This document shows, in pieces, positions 20,125 to 27,420 of a stretch of DNA of 36,538 nucleotides; positions within the stretch are counted from its first letter, which is position 1, and each line of letters starts with the position of its first letter. The notes beneath the pieces were generated by a model. That model was not told where the DNA came from. It did no database searches and saw nothing but the letters and a program-made list of their open reading frames with translations. Both the position numbers and the translations under genes were made by a program. Origin of the DNA: Komagataeibacter melaceti (GTDB taxonomy: Bacteria > Pseudomonadota > Alphaproteobacteria > Acetobacterales > Acetobacteraceae). Location: NCBI RefSeq assembly GCF_003403295.1, contig NZ_QUWV01000056.1:1-36538 (forward strand), in the 5' to 3' direction.

Positions 20125-23100
20125 ATGGCGATCTATCACCTGCATGCGAAGGTCATCAGCCGCGCCACCGGCCGGAGCGCGGTGGCAGCGGCGGCCTATC
20201 GCGCGGCATCCCGCCTGCATGACGTACGGCTGGATCGCGATCATGACTTTTCCAACAAGAGCGGCGTGGTGCATTCCGAGATCCTGCTGCCTGATGGCGC
20301 TCCGGAACGGTTTCTCGATCGTGCGACCCTCTGGAACGAGGTCGAGGCGATCGAGAAGCGCAAGGATGCCCAGCTTGCCCGCGAGGTGGAGTTTTCAATC
20401 CCACGCGAAATGACCCAGGCGCAGGGGATCGCGCTGGCACGGGATTTCGTGCGGGAGCAGTTCGTGGAACGCGGCATGGTGGCTGATCTCAATGTGCATT
20501 GGGATATTGGCGAAGATGGACAGGCGAAGCCCCATGCCCATGTGATGCTGTCTACACGACGGATCGAAGTCAGAACCGGGGAGGCTGTGCATGGAAGACG
20601 AGACGGAATCCCGCATCCTGAACGAGGCGGCAGGGGCGCATACGACATCACGCCGGATCCTGGACCTGATGGAGCAGAAAGGGGACGACGATCCACTCAA
20701 GCTCATGATCCGTCTGCTGACGGAAATCCGGGAGACGCAGCGTGGCATCCTGCTGAAGCTCTCGACGCTGGAGAAGCGCTTGCAGCGGCTGGAAGAACGG
20801 CGCGACTGATTGCAGCGGCACGGTTGCGGCATGAAGGCCTGGAGCAGGATCAGCCTTCCATCGGGTTCGGTGCGAAAGAGCGTTTGTGGAATGACAAGGA
20901 CCTGCTGCTGACATGGCGGGAGCGGTGGGCGTCGCTTGCCAATGAACGGTTGGCTGAACTGGACCTGGATGTGCGGATCGACCATCGGTCGTTCGCGGCA
21001 CAGGGGATCGACCTTGAGCCACAGAACAAGATCGGTCCGGCCGGGATGCGTCGGGAAGAGCGGGGCGAGGACGCGGAGCGGGTTGCCGACCATCTGGAGA
21101 TTGCGCGGCGCAATGGGGAAAGGTTACTGGCCGAGCCGCATGTGGCGCTGGAGGCGCTGACCCGGCAGCAGAGCACCTTTACCCGGCAGGATCTGGCGCG
21201 GTTCGTGGACCGGCAGACGGTAGATGCGGAACAGTTCAGTGCGGTCATGGTACGGGTGGAGGCATGTCCGGAGCTGGTTGCCCTTGGGAAAGACGGGCAC
21301 GGGCGGGAGCGGTTCTCCACGCGCGCGATGATCGGGGTCGAGCAGCGGCTGGAAGAAGCGTTGCTGGCGATGGGGCGGTCCCAGGGGCATGCGGTGCCGC
21401 TGGCGGTCAGGCGGGCGGCGATGGCGCGGGACGGGCTTGGGGACGAGCAGGCGTTGGCCGTGGGCGAGGTGACGAAGTCGCGCGACCTGTCCGTGGTGGT
21501 GGGCTATGCCGGGACGGGGAAGAGCACCATGCTGGGTGTGGCCCGTGAGGCGTGGGAGATGGCCGGGTATCGGGTGCGCGGGGCGGCGCTATCGGGGATT
21601 GCGGCGGAAGGGCTGGAAGCGGGGTCCGGGATCGAAAGCCGGACGCTGGCCTCCCTGGAACGTGCGTGGGAGCGTGGGTTCGACCAGCTGGAGCGCGGGG
21701 ACGTGCTGGTGGTGGACGAGGCCGGCATGGTGGGGTCACGCCAGATGGAGCGGGTGCTGTCAGCCGCACGGGATGCCGGGGCCAAGGTGGTGCTGGTGGG
21801 TGATCCCGAGCAGTTGCAGGCGATCGAGGCGGGTGGTGCGTTCCGGGCGGTGGCCGAGCGGGTCGGGTCGGTGGAGATCACGACCGTGCGCCGGCAGCGT
21901 GAAGACTGGCAGCAGGATGCCACGAAGGAGCTTGCTACAGGGCGAACGGGTGAGGCGCTGGGGCGCTATGAGGCGGCCGGTATGGTGCGGGGGCATGAGA
22001 CCCTGGAAGAGGCCCGTGCTGGTGTGATCGCGGGGTGGGACGAAGCCCGGCAGGCCGCGCCAGAAGAAAGCCAGATTATGCTGGCGCACCGGCGTGTCGA
22101 TGTGCGGGCGCTGAACGAGGCGGCGCGCGAGATCCGGCGGGAGGCGGGTGAGCTGGGTGACGACGTGCTGGTACCGACCGCGCAAGGCGAGCGGGTGTTC
22201 GCGGACGGGGAGCGTGTCTACTTCCTGCGCAATGACCGGGCGCTGGGGGTAAAGAACGGCACGCTAGGCACGGTGCGGGGTATTACGGGGTCGGTCGAGG
22301 CCGGGGATCTCGTGCTGTCGGTGCAGCTTGATGGGAAAGAGGGGGGTGGGCATGGCCGGGTCGTGTCCGTGTCGGTAGCGGATTATGACGCGCTGGATCA
22401 TGGCTATGCGGCCACCATCCACAAATCGCAGGGTGTGACGGTGGAGCGGGCGCATGTGCTGGCGACGGGCAGCATGGACCGGCACGGGGCGTATGTGGCG
22501 CTGTCGCGGCATCGGGAGAGCGTGTCCGTTCATTGGGGCCGGGATGACGTGGGCGACCGGGACGGGCTGGTGCGGCGGCTGTCGCGCGAGCGGCTGAAGG
22601 ATACCACGCTGGATTACCCGCATGTTCAGGATCGGGATACCGGGTTCGCGCGGCGGCGCGGACTGCATGTCCCCGAGAGCGAGATCGTGGTGGAGCGTGA
22701 GAAGGCCGCCTCTGGCCCCCCGAAGGACCGGCAGGCCGAAGCGGTCCGTAAATCAGATCCGGCACCGGCACAGCAGAAACGCGGGATGTTCGACGGACTG
22801 GACCTGTCCGTGCGGCCGGGGCGTCGCACGGCGGAAAAAGACGTGTCGGCCGGGATGGAGGCTGAGGCCGGGAAGGGGAAAAATGGGGCTGAGCGTGAGG
22901 CTCCCGCCTCGCCCTTTGCTGGTTTGAGGCTGCCCCGTGTGCAGCGTGAGCAGGTGCCGGCCGGGCTGGGTGGGTTTGTACCGGGTGGTGATCCGCTCCA
23001 CCAGGCGGTGGAGCAGTATGCGCGGGCGGTGCGGGACATCGGGCGCATGGTGGAGCAGGATCTGCCGGTGCTGGAGCACCAGAAGAAGGCATGGCTTGAC

Positions 23101-23496
23101 GCCAGCACGGCCCTGGAACGGCTAAGGCCCGGGGCGGTGATCGCTCTGGAAACTGCCGTGAAGCATGAACCGGAGATCCGGCAGGCCCTGTACGGGCTGG
23201 AAGGGCCGGCACGGGCGCGCAGGCTGGTCGAGGGGCTGGAACATGAGGACAAGGTGCGGACAAGTCCAGAACTGCGGGCCGCGCGGTTCGTGAAGGCGTG
23301 GGACGGGCTGAGCCGCGAGCAGCAGGGTGTGGCGCTCAGGGAGCTGAAGCGGGACGCGCAGCTTGAATCCCTCCTGCGGCGGAAGGGGCATGAACTGGGC
23401 ATTAAGAAGGGATCGACGCTCGATCATGGATTGCAGCCGCCGCGCACGCGCTCGCTGTCGCGCTCCAGGGGGCGGGATATGGATATGGGGATGTAG
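20125..23496 (+). CDS. traA: TraA MobQ-type relaxase-helicase
   Basis: This 1123-residue protein starts with a MobA/MobL relaxase domain (about 1-160): AIYHLHAKVISRATGRSAVA, AYRAASR, and the metal-binding HUH-like motif KPHAHVMLSTR. A TraA RecD-like helicase follows: Walker A VVVGYAGTGKSTML near 457, Walker B VLVVDEAGMVGSRQ near 527, GDPEQLQAIEAGGAFR, and the motif GYAATIHKSQGVTVERAHVL near 758 with YVALSRHRE. The C-terminal third (HQAVEQYARAVRDIGRM onward) is a helical tail. The relaxase nicks oriT and pilots the strand. Residues about 155-230 (Gly/Asp/Pro/Arg-rich) do not look like TraA and coincide with a nested ORF, whereas the sequence is normal again from GFGAKERLWNDKD. The frame remains open throughout. 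Confidence 0.9.
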   Translation: MAIYHLHAKVISRATGRSAVAAAAYRAASRLHDVRLDRDHDFSNKSGVVHSEILLPDGAPERFLDRATLWNEVEAIEKRKDAQLAREVEFSIPREMTQAQGIALARDFVREQFVERGMVADLNVHWDIGEDGQAKPHAHVMLSTRRIEVRTGEAVHGRRDGIPHPERGGRGAYDITPDPGPDGAERGRRSTQAHDPSADGNPGDAAWHPAEALDAGEALAAAGRTARLIAAARLRHEGLEQDQPSIGFGAKERLWNDKDLLLTWRERWASLANERLAELDLDVRIDHRSFAAQGIDLEPQNKIGPAGMRREERGEDAERVADHLEIARRNGERLLAEPHVALEALTRQQSTFTRQDLARFVDRQTVDAEQFSAVMVRVEACPELVALGKDGHGRERFSTRAMIGVEQRLEEALLAMGRSQGHAVPLAVRRAAMARDGLGDEQALAVGEVTKSRDLSVVVGYAGTGKSTMLGVAREAWEMAGYRVRGAALSGIAAEGLEAGSGIESRTLASLERAWERGFDQLERGDVLVVDEAGMVGSRQMERVLSAARDAGAKVVLVGDPEQLQAIEAGGAFRAVAERVGSVEITTVRRQREDWQQDATKELATGRTGEALGRYEAAGMVRGHETLEEARAGVIAGWDEARQAAPEESQIMLAHRRVDVRALNEAAREIRREAGELGDDVLVPTAQGERVFADGERVYFLRNDRALGVKNGTLGTVRGITGSVEAGDLVLSVQLDGKEGGGHGRVVSVSVADYDALDHGYAATIHKSQGVTVERAHVLATGSMDRHGAYVALSRHRESVSVHWGRDDVGDRDGLVRRLSRERLKDTTLDYPHVQDRDTGFARRRGLHVPESEIVVEREKAASGPPKDRQAEAVRKSDPAPAQQKRGMFDGLDLSVRPGRRTAEKDVSAGMEAEAGKGKNGAEREAPASPFAGLRLPRVQREQVPAGLGGFVPGGDPLHQAVEQYARAVRDIGRMVEQDLPVLEHQKKAWLDASTALERLRPGAVIALETAVKHEPEIRQALYGLEGPARARRLVEGLEHEDKVRTSPELRAARFVKAWDGLSREQQGVALRELKRDAQLESLLRRKGHELGIKKGSTLDHGLQPPRTRSLSRSRGRDMDMGM
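20591..20809 (+). CDS. nested small coiled-coil protein inside traA
   Basis: In the +1 frame of traA an ATG at 20591, preceded at 6 bp by GGGGAGG, opens a 72-residue frame. Its product looks real: MEDETESRILNEAAGAHTTS, RRILDLMEQKGDDDPLKLMI, RLLTEIRETQRGILLKLSTL, EKRLQRLEERRD. It has heptad Leu/Ile spacing, charged partners and normal codon use. The overlapping TraA residues are low-complexity and un-TraA-like. The small ORF is thus either the ancestral coding frame of an inserted segment or an overprinted gene. Function unknown; a coiled-coil partner protein is likely. Confidence 0.5.
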   Translation: MEDETESRILNEAAGAHTTSRRILDLMEQKGDDDPLKLMIRLLTEIRETQRGILLKLSTLEKRLQRLEERRD

Positions 23497-23519
23497 GAGA
23501 TTTTGATTTACGTTAACCA

Positions 23520-23541
23520 GTGACGTCATATATGATGTCAC
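23520..23541. promoter_or_regulatory. 22-bp palindrome at start of PIN-RHH pair
   Basis: GTGACGTCATA|TATGATGTCAC is a 22-bp palindrome with one mismatched pair. It ends one base before the ATG at 23543. It overlaps the translation start region and is the likely operator for the RHH protein encoded second. Confidence 0.6.
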
Positions 23542-23542
23542 T

Positions 23543-23965
23543 ATGCGCGTTGTTCTTGATACGGATGTTGTTCTTTCGGGATTTATGTCACCGGATGGAG
23601 CATCCCGCCAGCTTTTGCTGGGGGCCTTGGATGGGAATTTCAGTCTGCTGCTCTCCACGACCCTCCTGGTCGAATACGAGGCGGTGTTGCGTTGCTCAGA
23701 AAATCTTTTTCGAATGGGCGTTCAGGGGGATGAAGTTCTGGAGGTTCTTGATGGACTTGCAGGGTGTTGCGTGCCGGTTTCTTTTGATTACAGGTGGCGA
23801 CCGACAGGTGCGCATGGTGATGATGAACTTGTGGTTGAGACAGCAATCAACGGGAATGCGGATGCGATCGCCACGTTCAATCTGAAAGACATGCAGCGGG
23901 CCGTATCACGGTTCGGTATTCCAGCAGTGCGGCCAGGTGTTCTTTTGCGAAGGATGAGAGGATGA
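23543..23965 (+). CDS. PIN-domain toxin, toxin-first TA pair
   Basis: This 140-residue PIN protein has MRVVLDTDVVLSGFMSPDGA (DTD instead of the usual DTN), LLVEYEAVLRCSENLF (Glu), HGDDELVVETAINGNADAIA, TFNLKDMQRA. This is the 'putative toxin-antitoxin toxin component, PIN family', and such loci are often toxin-first. Its stop overlaps the antitoxin start (ATGA at 23962). It has no obvious RBS because the palindrome occupies that position. Confidence 0.8.
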   Translation: MRVVLDTDVVLSGFMSPDGASRQLLLGALDGNFSLLLSTTLLVEYEAVLRCSENLFRMGVQGDEVLEVLDGLAGCCVPVSFDYRWRPTGAHGDDELVVETAINGNADAIATFNLKDMQRAVSRFGIPAVRPGVLLRRMRG

Positions 23966-24225
23966 GTAGCAGTAAAATCCAGCTTCGGCTTCCGGAAGAT
24001 ATGCGGGAAGCCGCAACACGTCAGGCGGCGCTTTCAGGTGTCAGCATGAACCTTTTTGTTGCGACGGCTGTCGCGGCCCGGCTTGGTGGGCAGGCAGAAG
24101 CGGAACGGTATTTTTCCGCACGGGCGACACGGACCACGCCTGCTCGTGCCAAAGCGCTGCTGGAGCGGATTGGAACAAGGGGGCAGATCAGGGATGATGA
24201 TCGTCTGGACGTGCCGGAAAACTGA
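23962..24225 (+). CDS. RHH/HicB-like antitoxin
   Basis: This 87-residue protein starts SSSKIQLRLPEDMREAATRQ, AALSGVSMNLFVATAVAARL, the RHH pattern of toxin-linked antitoxins. The linker (YFSARATRTTPARAKALLER) and the tail IRDDDRLDVPEN probably bind the PIN toxin. The last 10 codons and the 3' flank are in a 51-bp block that recurs at 25523-25573. Confidence 0.8.
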   Translation: MSSSKIQLRLPEDMREAATRQAALSGVSMNLFVATAVAARLGGQAEAERYFSARATRTTPARAKALLERIGTRGQIRDDDRLDVPEN

Positions 24226-24242
24226 ATCTGGATGAGGGGATG
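24192..24242 (+). repeat. 51-bp direct repeat, copy 1
   Basis: The block starts at GGATGATGATCGTCTGG and ends at GGATGAGGGGATG, and recurs at 25523-25573 with one substitution (A to C, changing Asp to Ala in the encoded tail). It contains the stop codon of the antitoxin at 23962 and marks a recombination join about 1.33 kb downstream. Confidence 0.85.
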
Positions 24243-24277
24243 TAGGGTTTTTCTGGAAAGATATCGAAATTATATTT

Positions 24278-24287
24278 ATGATATCAT
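24278..24287. promoter_or_regulatory. ATGATATCAT palindrome before FitA-like antitoxin
   Basis: A perfect 10-bp palindrome, with another GATATC 8-9 bp upstream of an A/T-rich spacer (24259-24264). It ends 24 bp before the antitoxin start. Probable operator. Confidence 0.4.
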
Positions 24288-24310
24288 TCTAAGAAATGAG
24301 GAGTCCTGTC

Positions 24311-24562
24311 ATGTCCTCTGTGGTTATTCGTAATCTTCCGGAAGAGACGCATCGGGCGCTGAAGGCGCAGGCCATGCTACATGGGCGCAGTACGGAAGCG
24401 GAGATCCGGACCATTCTGGAAGCAGCCGTCCGGCCGCCGCAGCGGGTCCGGCTGGGATCGCTTCTGGCGTCCATCGGTCGGGAGGCCGGTGTGTGTGATC
24501 AAGATATCGCGGCCTTGCAGACCCGCGATCAGACTCCGGCCGAGCCGATGTCCTTCGAATGA
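24311..24562 (+). CDS. FitA-type RHH antitoxin, second FitAB pair
   Basis: This 83-residue protein reads MSSVVIRNLPEETHRALKAQ, AMLHGRSTEAEIRTILEAAV (Arc-like RHH), then a tail with RLGSLLASIGREAG that contacts the toxin. GAGGAG upstream lies closer to 24311 than to the other in-frame ATG at 24296. The stop overlaps the PIN start (ATGA). Confidence 0.85.
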   Translation: MSSVVIRNLPEETHRALKAQAMLHGRSTEAEIRTILEAAVRPPQRVRLGSLLASIGREAGVCDQDIAALQTRDQTPAEPMSFE

Positions 24563-24981
24563 TCCTGCTCGATACCAATGTGATCTCGGAGCCGTGGAAG
24601 CCCGTCCCGGAGCCGCGTGTTCTGGCCTGGATCGATGGACAGGCGATCGAGACGCTTTTTCTGTCGGCCGTCACAATAGCGGAGTTGCGTTTCGGGATCG
24701 GGGCGATGCCGGTCGGCAGGCGGCGCTCGGTACTGCATGAGCGGCTGGAACAGGAGGTATTGCCCCTGTTTGAAGGACGTGTCCTGTCGTTCGATCTGGC
24801 GGCGTCTCAGGCCTATGCCGAACTGATGGTGCGGGCCAGGTCAGAGGGTCGGGCGATTGGCCAGGCAGATGGCTATATTGCAGCAACCGCCGCATCCCGT
24901 GGTTATGTCGTGGCCAGTCGCGACGTGTCGCCTTTCAAGGCGGCTGGTGTGCGGGTTCTCAATCCGTGGGTGGATACCTGA
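24559..24981 (+). CDS. FitB-type PIN toxin, second pair
   Basis: This 140-residue PIN RNase has MILLDTNVISEPWKPVPEPR, AVTIAELRFGIGAMPVGRRR, GQADGYIAATAASRGYVVAS, RDVSPFKAAGVRVLNPW. All PIN acidic positions and the terminal LNPW are present. It is paralogous to 16073-16495 but clearly diverged, so the two pairs may have been acquired separately. Confidence 0.9.
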   Translation: MILLDTNVISEPWKPVPEPRVLAWIDGQAIETLFLSAVTIAELRFGIGAMPVGRRRSVLHERLEQEVLPLFEGRVLSFDLAASQAYAELMVRARSEGRAIGQADGYIAATAASRGYVVASRDVSPFKAAGVRVLNPWVDT

Positions 24982-25045
24982 TGTCCTGCGGCATGCCTGA
25001 GAGCGGATGATTTCATGTGTATGATTTCTATTGGAGATACACATC

Positions 25046-25240
25046 ATGCGAACCAACATCATCATTGACGATGCCCTCATGACCGATGCGCTGAAGGCGT
25101 CTGACGCCAAAACCAAGAAGGAAGCGGTCGAACTCGGGTTGCGGACGCTGATCAGGCTGAATCAGCAGCGGGAACTGCGTTCCATGCGGGGCAAGCTGGA
25201 ATGGCGGGGTGATCTTGATGCCCTGCGCTCCGACGCATGA
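25046..25240 (+). CDS. vapB: VapB antitoxin, toxin lost
   Basis: This 64-residue VapB (DUF2191-like) reads MRTNIIIDDALMTDALKASD, AKTKKEAVELGLRTLIRLNQ, QRELRSMRGKLEWRGDLDAL. It is complete, including the R-G-x-L-x-W-x-G-D-L-x-x-L tail. The start is set by the RTNIxID motif and an upstream GGAG. Its stop overlaps an ATG that opens a broken vapC. An antitoxin without its toxin can act as an anti-addiction factor against related VapC. Confidence 0.82.
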   Translation: MRTNIIIDDALMTDALKASDAKTKKEAVELGLRTLIRLNQQRELRSMRGKLEWRGDLDALRSDA

Positions 25241-25320
25241 TTCTGGGATCCGTTCGTGGACCATCTGGGGCTGGAACGGGCTGCCTGATCAAGGGGCAGA
25301 CTACCGGGGGAGGTATGTTG
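25237..25320 (+). pseudogene. vapC remnant after vapB
   Basis: The ATG overlapping the vapB stop begins MIL, where VapC would continue VDTSVWIDHLR. Here the bases for the catalytic Asp are disturbed by small indels (GGGATCCGTTC-GTGGACCATCTG), although pieces of 'VDHL' remain in another frame. Homology ends within about 60 bp. The PIN domain is gone. Confidence 0.6.
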
Positions 25321-25556
25321 TGCAGGAAAAAGAACAAGCCGTTTGTCAGGAGACAGCACATCTTCTGAGTAGTCCGCGTAATGCGGAAAGATTGCGACGG
25401 ACTATTCAGAACGCGGCTTCAGACAGTCGGCCCAACAGGCTTACGCTCCTGGCAATGGAAGAAGGGCGAAGGCGACTGCTTTTCGGAAAGCAGGAAAGGC
25501 CCGGAACGCAAGAGGCTGGTCAGGATGATGATCGTCTGGCCGTGCCGGAAAACTGA
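25320..25556 (+). CDS. chimeric YefM-tail-like ORF
   Basis: A GTG at 25320 with GGAGG at 25308 opens a 78-residue frame. The first part (EKEQAVCQETAHLLSSPRNA, ERLRRTIQNAA) matches the C-terminal part of YefM/Axe-type antitoxins ('ETA.LL.SP.NA.RL...I'). A middle of unclear origin follows, and the end DDDRLAVPEN is supplied by the 51-bp repeat shared with 24192-24242. The Phd/YefM DNA-binding N-terminus and a YoeB/Txe toxin are missing. It is probably a recombination relic, though it may be translated. Confidence 0.45.
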   Translation: MQEKEQAVCQETAHLLSSPRNAERLRRTIQNAASDSRPNRLTLLAMEEGRRRLLFGKQERPGTQEAGQDDDRLAVPEN

Positions 25557-25573
25557 ATCTGGATGAGGGGATG
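25523..25573 (+). repeat. 51-bp direct repeat, copy 2
   Basis: Second copy of 24192-24242. It supplies the last codons of the chimeric ORF and runs up to the RBS/start region of the DUF6118 gene. Since copy 1 follows a TA pair, a longer shared flank of DUF6118 was probably duplicated or split by insertion of the FitAB/VapB genes between the copies. Confidence 0.85.
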
Positions 25574-25581
25574 GTTCCATC

Positions 25582-26250
25582 ATGAGCGAGACGGATCCGG
25601 CAGCCCGTGCGTTTGAGGATCTGTGCGCCGAAATGACGGTGCTCCGGCGCAGCGTGGAAGCGCTGCCGCAGGCATGGCGGGACAACCGGCCGCCAGACTA
25701 TACGCCGGACCTGGCCAGACTGGTCAAAGCCTTGAACGACGTGGGCGCGCGCATGAAGGCGATCGAGGCCTGCCCGACGCTGAAGATGACGCCGCAGGCC
25801 TATGGGCAGGGGGTACGTCAGGCGGGGCTTTCCGTCAGTCAGGATATACAGGCCGCCTTTCATACCGCGATCCGTGCGGTTCAGGCGGAGCGGCAGCAAT
25901 TGACCGACATTGTCGGGCAGGCACGCACCCGGGACCAGCAGAGCTGGTGGGTGCTGAAGGTCGGGCTGGCCTGTCTGGTTGCAGGGATCGGGTTATCTCC
26001 TGTTCTGGCGTATCTCCTGCCGTCGTCACTGGGGACGCGGGTGTCCTCTTTTATCGTGGGCGGACAGGATCGGTGGGATTCCGGGGTGCAGATGATGGAG
26101 GCCGACAATCCCGAAAGCCTGCGGCGCATAGTCCGGGCCAACCGGCTTGTAGACGCCAGTCAGGACCGGATCGCCGCCTGCCAGAAAATGGCCAACGAGA
26201 CGAAGGTGGACCAGCCCTGCGTCCTGACCATCCGGCCGGATGGGCCATAG
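25582..26250 (+). CDS. DUF6118 membrane protein
   Basis: This 222-residue protein has SETDPAARAFEDLCAEMTVL, PDYTPDLARLVKALNDVGAR, ACPTLKMTPQAYGQGV, an amphipathic region, and a single transmembrane helix near residues 132-152 (LKVGLACLVAGIGLSPVLAY). The C-terminal periplasmic-type part has AADNPESLRR-like sequence and two cysteines. It matches my memory of DUF6118, found next to tra genes on alphaproteobacterial plasmids. The role is unknown but probably linked to transfer or plasmid biology. The 51-bp repeat lies immediately upstream. Confidence 0.75.
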   Translation: MSETDPAARAFEDLCAEMTVLRRSVEALPQAWRDNRPPDYTPDLARLVKALNDVGARMKAIEACPTLKMTPQAYGQGVRQAGLSVSQDIQAAFHTAIRAVQAERQQLTDIVGQARTRDQQSWWVLKVGLACLVAGIGLSPVLAYLLPSSLGTRVSSFIVGGQDRWDSGVQMMEADNPESLRRIVRANRLVDASQDRIAACQKMANETKVDQPCVLTIRPDGP

Positions 26251-26577
26251 GACGAACGTGGCCCTGACGGCCTTCCCAGCCACGACCCATAGACATACCC
26301 GGAACCGATATTACGCCTACCCATAAATACCTGGTCTTCATACACCATTGCACCGTTGGTGCTGGTACGCGGAAACAGGAGTTGGAAAACCCTACCCCCT
26401 TAAGCCAGAACTCGGGCTATTTGCTCGCCTGATCATCAAGGGTGACCTTGCCCCTGTTGAGGCGGAAGCTATGGTGGAAATTGGGTCCCGGATGGAACGT
26501 GTTTTCAGTGAGGTGATGACGTACCTGCCAGAGTCTTCCTGAATAGGCTGGGTGGATCCAGAAGATCCTCAGGCGCT
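26251..26577. other. remnant-rich gap after DUF6118
   Basis: This stretch holds the inverted copy of the 9392-9446 motif (26338-26392). It also holds a 52-bp fragment (26412-26463) of the 84-residue repeated gene, encoding ARLIIKGDL and PVEA. No intact gene is supported. The frame through the fragment continues to 26542 with unrelated sequence. Confidence 0.55.
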
Positions 26578-26610
26578 ACGTGTTAACGAAACCGGTTTTC
26601 GTTAACACGT
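26578..26610. repeat. 33-bp inverted repeat upstream of R-M locus
   Basis: ACGTGTTAACGAAA (26578-26591), CCGGT, TTTCGTTAACACGT (26597-26610): perfect 14-bp arms. It is too AT-rich and lacks a T-run for a standard terminator. It may be a binding site for a regulator or recombinase, or the boundary of the R-M island. No gene lies between it and the 26786 start. Confidence 0.6.
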
Positions 26611-26750
26611 TCATCTGACATGTCAGCGAAACCGCAGATTGCGATCACGTCGGGATAGTGGGGTGATGCCTGTCCGGTGGGTATGAAAGGAACACGGCGA
26701 GAAGGCGCGTCCACAAAACGCACTAATCGCGATGGTGCACTAAATACCCG

Positions 26751-26779
26751 TTGACAGGGTCAGGCTCCCTGCCCATGAT
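26751..26779 (+). promoter_or_regulatory. predicted sigma70-type promoter for R-M operon
   Basis: A consensus -35 TTGACA (26751-26756), 17 bp, and a poorer -10 CATGAT (26774-26779). Transcription would begin near the ATG at 26786, giving a leaderless message. This agrees with the absence of an RBS before that ATG. Confidence 0.35.
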
Positions 26780-26785
26780 GCCTTC

Positions 26786-27385
26786 ATGACCAACGCCATT
26801 CATGTTCAGAAAGTATCGGTTTCTGCGCTCTGCACCGTTTCGACAGGATGGTCGTTCAGGGGGCGGATTGATCCGGCCGAAGGGGCCGGGACAGTCGTCG
26901 TGCAGATGCGCGATATCTCGCTTTCCGGTGTCGACTGGGCATCGTGCGTGCGGACCGAGGTGTCGGGCCGTCGTGAACCCGACTGGCTGCGTCCGGGCGA
27001 TATCCTCTTTCCGGCCCGTGGCAATGTCTCACAGGCCGTTCTGGTCGATGGGCGCATCGGTAGCCTTCAGGCGGTGGCAGCCCCCCATTTCTTTGTGCTG
27101 CGCGTGACGCGGTCCGACGTGCTGCCCGCCTGGCTGGTCTGGTGGCTCAATCAGGAACCGGCCCAGCGGCATCTGGAGCAGAATGCCCAGAGTTCCACCC
27201 TGGTGCGCAACATTGCCCGTCCAGCGCTGGAGAGCGTGCCGGTAGCACTACCACCTCTTCCCCGACAGGAACAGATCATCGGGCTGGCCCGCGCCATGCA
27301 GCGCGAGGACGCGCTTCTGCACCGCCTGCGCCAGACCAGCCAGCAGATCATGACCGGGCTTGCCAGAGACCTTCTGGCAGGCTGA
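26786..27385 (+). CDS. half-size type I R-M specificity-like subunit
   Basis: This 199-residue protein has one target-recognition-like domain: VSVSALCTVSTGWSFRGRID, VVQMRDISLSGVDW, DWLRPGDILFPARGNVSQAV, LPAWLVWWLNQEPAQ. It ends in a conserved helix SVPVALPPLPRQEQIIGLAR, AMQREDALLHRLRQTSQQIM as in HsdS. Normal HsdS has two TRDs and two spacer helices (about 400 residues), as in the gene at 28937. The protein precedes hsdM by 35 bp. It may dimerise as a half-S, form a second specificity, or regulate the complex. Such S-like genes upstream of hsdM occur in other type I loci (from memory). Confidence 0.75.
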   Translation: MTNAIHVQKVSVSALCTVSTGWSFRGRIDPAEGAGTVVVQMRDISLSGVDWASCVRTEVSGRREPDWLRPGDILFPARGNVSQAVLVDGRIGSLQAVAAPHFFVLRVTRSDVLPAWLVWWLNQEPAQRHLEQNAQSSTLVRNIARPALESVPVALPPLPRQEQIIGLARAMQREDALLHRLRQTSQQIMTGLARDLLAG

Positions 27386-27420
27386 CGCTTTTTCTTACTT
27401 TTGAAACAGGATCTGAGTTC

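Noticed and set aside
22283-23263. 326-codon antisense frame rich in Pro/Ala/Arg within traA
   Set aside because: Low-complexity composition typical of shadow frames in GC-rich DNA; TraA helicase motifs lie on the other strand.
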